Positions 60,371 through 64,000 of a DNA stretch of 64,000 nt are shown here, in pieces. Each line of letters begins with the position of its first letter. Positions within the stretch are counted from its first letter, which is position 1. Under the pieces are notes generated by a model. It saw only the letters and a list, made by a program, of their open reading frames with translations, ran no database searches and had not been told where the DNA came from. The DNA comes from Chrysomallon squamiferum (Eukaryota > Mollusca > Gastropoda > Neomphalida > Peltospiridae), in contig CM022671.1 of NCBI GenBank assembly GCA_012295275.1, positions 2,565,386 through 2,629,385 on the forward strand. Direction: 5' to 3'. The translations under genes and the position numbers were made by a program.

Positions 60371-62860
60371 TAGATATGTAGATGTATAGATAGAGAAATA
60401 GGCAGAGATAGAGATATAGATATATAAAGAATTCTTAATGATAGATGTTAGTAGTGTCTGTAACAGTGTATTATAAAAAAACATATTTCACAACAACATT
60501 GTTCTACACATATATGAAATCTGTGACACTTCTCTCATTGTAAGTGTAAGTGATACATAAAATACATAATACTTTCTCACCTGTGAATCAAACTCGATGA
60601 GATAGAGGAAGACAACATCTTCACGCTCGGCCCTGATAGCTGTGTGGAGAGGATATTCTGTCTTTGTTTTAAACATCTTATACAGAAGTGGAGCTGGCAT
60701 TGATTTGAAGTCACAGCTTGTAAAGTCATTCTGAAAAATACAACAGAATCACATATCAACTGTTTTTATTTTTGTCTACATTTCAGAGATATAACCCTGA
60801 AACTAAATATTCTATTTTTAATTATTATTTTAAGAAACAGAATGAAATATTTTGAATGTATGGTTTGTAAAATCATTACAGACACACAGACACACTCTTC
60901 TAATTTTCAGTTATATATCATTCTAACAGATTCATGAAAAAAAAAATCTAATTATTATTCTGAGAAAAATGAGTAATTATTATGAAAGTGCAGCATATAG
61001 TCATTCTTTAAAAAACATATATGTATTAATAGATAAAATCTGTTTCTTAACTCATAAATTTTACATGTACACGGAAGTTTAATATTGGATATTAGTGGTT
61101 AATATTAATTAATGCTTAAAAAGGTACTTTATACAATATTAGTGATTATGAACGTGTGTTTTACCCAGTGATTGGATATCAACTCAGAACAGTGACTCTT
61201 AAGAACTTCAGCTGCCATTTCCTCTGCAGTCTGATAGAATCGTATACAGTTTTTCATATTTACAAATGACATCAAACCATTCTCACATCTACAGTTAAAA
61301 AAAGAACAATATGTGAAAAATATTTAATAGCAAATTTATTTCAGTTCTCAGCAAAGAACAAACAAAACTTGGCTACTGGGAAAGAATAAATGGTTTAATG
61401 GTTATTAAACAACACCCTAGCAGAAAATTATATTAGATTTTATGTAACAAAAATAGCATTACAGTGAACAAGTATAATATTACAGAAAATTTGCTGCCAC
61501 AATACATTAAGCTTTTTTTTTTCATATCAGGAGCAAGGGATGTTTTCTATGGAACTGAAGACATAATTTTTGATAAAGCAATAATAGGGTTACGGTTTGA
61601 ACAGAAAAATATACTATTACGTTCAATGTAACAATGTGACAAAAATGAAAGTTAAAGCAAAGTTGGTCATATAAAATGAAATAAAAATTAAACAATACTT
61701 GAATTACTTTCAACAATTTATTACCTTCTCCTTAAGGCCTCAAGTTTGAAGCGTGTAGCAGCTCGGAGAAGTTCCAGTAGGAAAGTGTCCTCTGCTCGGA
61801 TGTCAATTTCATCAGTATAAACCCAGCGGAGAAGACAAAAAGCAACATCACGTTTAATATCTGAAAAAAATGTAATTAATATTTACTTTATAAAACATCA
61901 CCATATTATAAATGTAATTTTAAAGATTATCAGTCATCATATTCTATTTTATTTCATTCAGTTTGAGAAAGTAATTTGACATAACTGGTGAATCCCTCTT
62001 TTCAACTGCTCAGAAAAATAAAAGGGAATTTTCTCCCAATTGAAGATCAATATAACATAATAAATACTAAGCATCTGTGATTTTTGTGATGAAGACATAC
62101 TAACATAAATAATCATTCTGTATGTTATCTGTCTCTAAATGCATGCATAATGTAAATACGATATTTACCCCTTAATTCAACACTAATAAATGTAACAGTA
62201 AAAAAGTCAGTAGCATTAAATGATTTACCAGACAGATCAAGTTCTGTAACCAAGTTGAGATCAACACCCCAATCACAACTTCGAGATGATAATATAAACC
62301 TGTGTCCTTTTAGCTGTTCTCCACCTTCTAACTGGATTGACAGATCACTGTAAAAATAAGTAAATAAATAAATGCGTACACAGTAGGAAAACCAAATACT
62401 GATAACAAACTCTTTCCATTATAGCTCAATCAGCAAATCATTGTAACAAATTTAAATCAACAAAAACATTTATAAACAGAACAAGACATTGTTATTTTAA
62501 TATCCAGTGTTTTCAGCCTTTTAGACCTTTTAGCTAATATCCCTCTTTTATTAACAAATCATTGTAAATAGAGACACGTCTATATTCCTCCCGGTGAGAA
62601 AAATCTGTTTAATATAAGTAATCTTTACAAAGTGTGGGATATGTTGTAAACCAGATTCTAGCATAAATCTAACCTATACTGATCTTTGTTAAAGAGATCT
62701 GCAACTAGAGAGAGAAGTTTTGTGACAAAGCTGTCCTGACTACCAGCACCAACTGAAGCCACTGCAATCTGATATTTGTGTTCAAGGTCAGCATATCTGT
62801 TCTGTAGTTTGACATATTCCTCTCTCAGCAAACTCAGGTGGTTCTGAAGTTTACTCACCT
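50983..62860 (-). CDS. ANKFY1: ANKFY1 / Rabankyrin-5, BTB-ankyrin-FYVE protein, 24 exons, 5' partial
   Basis: Exons in transcript order: 62860-62674, 62347-62229, 61860-61725, 61288-61165, 60730-60581, 59843-59678, 59348-59144, 58852-58723, 58487-58382, 58086-57989, 57548-57314, 57091-56839, 56400-56232, 55982-55867, 55534-55472, 55163-55070, 54603-54403, 53898-53722, 53259-53112, 52900-52810, 52359-52235, 51903-51757, 51492-51402, 51112-50983. All 23 junctions keep phase and give 1152 residues to a TGA, close to the ~1169 of vertebrate ANKFY1. Order: N-terminal coiled coil (KLQNHLSLLREEYVKLQNRY), BTB domain, BACK-like helices, about 20 ankyrin repeats, C-terminal FYVE zinc finger. In vertebrates the protein is a Rab5 effector on early endosomes and macropinosomes that binds PI3P; function here is by homology. 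The first in-window exon opens in mid-codon (AG then GTG), so the ATG exon lies past 64000 or was missed. Confidence 0.96.
51757..60730 (-). other. ANKFY1: Ankyrin-repeat exons of ANKFY1
   Basis: Exons from 60730 down to 51757 hold the repeat array. Good ankyrin cores include EYPLHTAIRAEREDVVFLYL, KETPLHMVAS, GETALHIASLAGLTKLVGEL, QTPLHLALTNNHNMVVEVFL, GQSPLHLACAWGLEMVVQCL, GKTPIHIAIENQHSVIISLL and LSPLHLAVHAGSEIIVRNL. No frameshift or internal stop is present. Exon borders do not follow repeat borders. Confidence 0.93.
60140..60375. repeat. (CATA)n/(TA)n/(GATA)n microsatellites in an ANKFY1 intron
   Basis: Compound tetranucleotide and dinucleotide runs in the intron between exons 60730-60581 and 59843-59678. 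Confidence 0.95.
61165..62347 (-). other. ANKFY1: BTB and BACK-like exons of ANKFY1
   Basis: Three exons (62347-62229, 61860-61725, 61288-61165) encode the BTB fold and following helices: DLSIQLEGGEQLKGHRFILS, the DVAFCLLRWVYTDEIDI block, FLLELLRAATRFKLEALRRR, then CENGLMSFVNMKNCIRFYQT and AEEMAAEVLKSHCSELI. The order matches vertebrate ANKFY1. Confidence 0.92.
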
Positions 62861-64000
62861 CTGAAAAACAGTATCAACAAGTAAGTAAGTCTAAGATGTT
62901 ATGAGAAATGTGTTTTAGGTAAAGATTTTATAAATTATACCACCACATATATACACACATTAGCCATATTTTTATGTCCAGTTTTCCAAGTGATCTTTAA
63001 AATCATGGTTGTTCATGGCTACACTGTCAATTTTAATGATATATCCAATCATCTATTTTGAAAACCGTCCTCTCATTTCTTATACAATCTGTAAATTAAA
63101 TTTATTTTATATAAAACTATTAAAAGGGTATGCTGTATGTACATTACTTTGTACATTATTTTTTTAAAACATATGTTAAATAAACCAGCTTTTAGGAAAA
63201 TCATCGTTAAGTAATGTTGTACATGGGCTCTTTATTATATCTATTGCACCACAATTATTTTTCTGCAATTCAGACTGTGAAAATAAAAGCTCCGTTTCTG
63301 ATAATACACAAGTAACCCAAGGAGTGGCTGTAGAGGTTCCCCTCTCTCTAAAATGACTATTTAAAGTCATCTCAGCTTAAGATTTCATTGGCTATTCATT
63401 CACAGACAGGTAAATACATGTAATAAGTTACCAAATCTGTTCACATTTAAAACATAAAGTATATCACTGCACCAAAGGGTACAACAACTATTAGTTTTCA
63501 AGGTAGATATAAATTATTTTGCTTCAAATTAATGTTTTCATTAATGTTTACAGTGCAAACGTTCAGCTATTACATTGTTTTAATTTTATTGCAAAAAGAT
63601 ATGCTGGTTCTTAAAATTAACATTTTACTACTTGGTTATGCATTCATGATAACTGCCTTAAAAAAAGTTAATAATATAAAAAATATATATAAAAATAATA
63701 ATAATAATAATAATAAATATCATTTTAAGGAAACAGAACTTAGTATCTGCCCCTTATATATTGTAATGTTAAAATAAATCTAAAGAATATTTGGAGCATT
63801 GAGATGCTAACCATTTAAGGTATCATTTATTATTTGACATCTGCCAAAAGTTATGGGTGATACCTGTGCTAATTTATCAATGTCTTACTTAATAAACGTT
63901 ATTTCTTGTTAAGTAATTATACTAATTTATCAATTATAGGGCGTTACCATTACCAGTTTGAGTATGTACAAATTGTTTGATCTAACTAAAACCTTAAAAT
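62861..64000. other. First in-window intron of ANKFY1 (or its 5' flank)
   Basis: No exon with an ATG in the right phase was found here on the minus strand; a short phase-1 exon coding roughly MAEE would be expected by homology. The stretch is AT-rich with an (AAT)n run near 63697-63720. Confidence 0.5.

Noticed and set aside
1-64000. tRNA, rRNA, CRISPR or bacterial operon features
   Set aside because: None seen. Introns, codon use and gene content are metazoan, so prokaryotic features are not expected. A covariance-model search for tRNA would be the decisive check.

Overview
This is a eukaryotic (metazoan) genomic window, AT-rich, with split genes, short GT-AG introns and many simple repeats. 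A tandem universal-stress-protein cluster, an ANKFY1 orthologue, HOATZ, NDUFA5 and long CT, ATT and ATTT microsatellites suggest a lophotrochozoan, most likely a mollusc. The phylum is inferred; no species can be named. I built the gene models by hand from splice sites and reading-frame continuity. Every junction reported as a gene model keeps phase.

Layout. 0-5 kb: a five-exon gene for a small secreted protein of unknown family (+). 6.7-9.5 kb: a transposon graveyard with a broken Tc1/mariner-type transposase and a 704-bp TA-flanked MITE. 9.9-14.4 kb: a nine-exon NEK-like kinase gene (+) whose catalytic aspartates are both asparagine, so it reads as a pseudokinase. Its fourth intron is a tandem array of copies of its own 3' splice site. 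16.3-17.9 kb: HOATZ (-), a cilia/flagella protein. 18.8-21.3 kb: NDUFA5 (-), a complex I subunit. 21.3-25.5 kb: gene-poor. 25.5-41.3 kb: three tandem universal stress protein (Usp) genes (-) with identical four-exon, phase 1/1/0 structures. The middle one runs into a minisatellite made of copies of its own last codons. 43.8-47.4 kb: an isolated EF-hand-like exon, then a complete five-exon secreted cysteine-containing protein with the same motif (+). 47.4-51 kb: intergenic with degenerate repeats. 51.0-62.9 kb: ANKFY1 (Rabankyrin-5), 24 exons (-), complete except for the first coding exon, which lies beyond the right edge.

The most unusual feature is shared by two unrelated genes, the NEK-like gene and the middle Usp gene. 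In each, a minisatellite abuts a coding exon, its unit includes the conserved exon edge, and units become more uniform toward the exon. This looks like tandem arrays seeded at exon edges. In the kinase gene it places about 17 near-identical acceptor copies directly upstream of the real one, some of them in frame. The genes do not form one pathway; the only functional cluster is the Usp trio.
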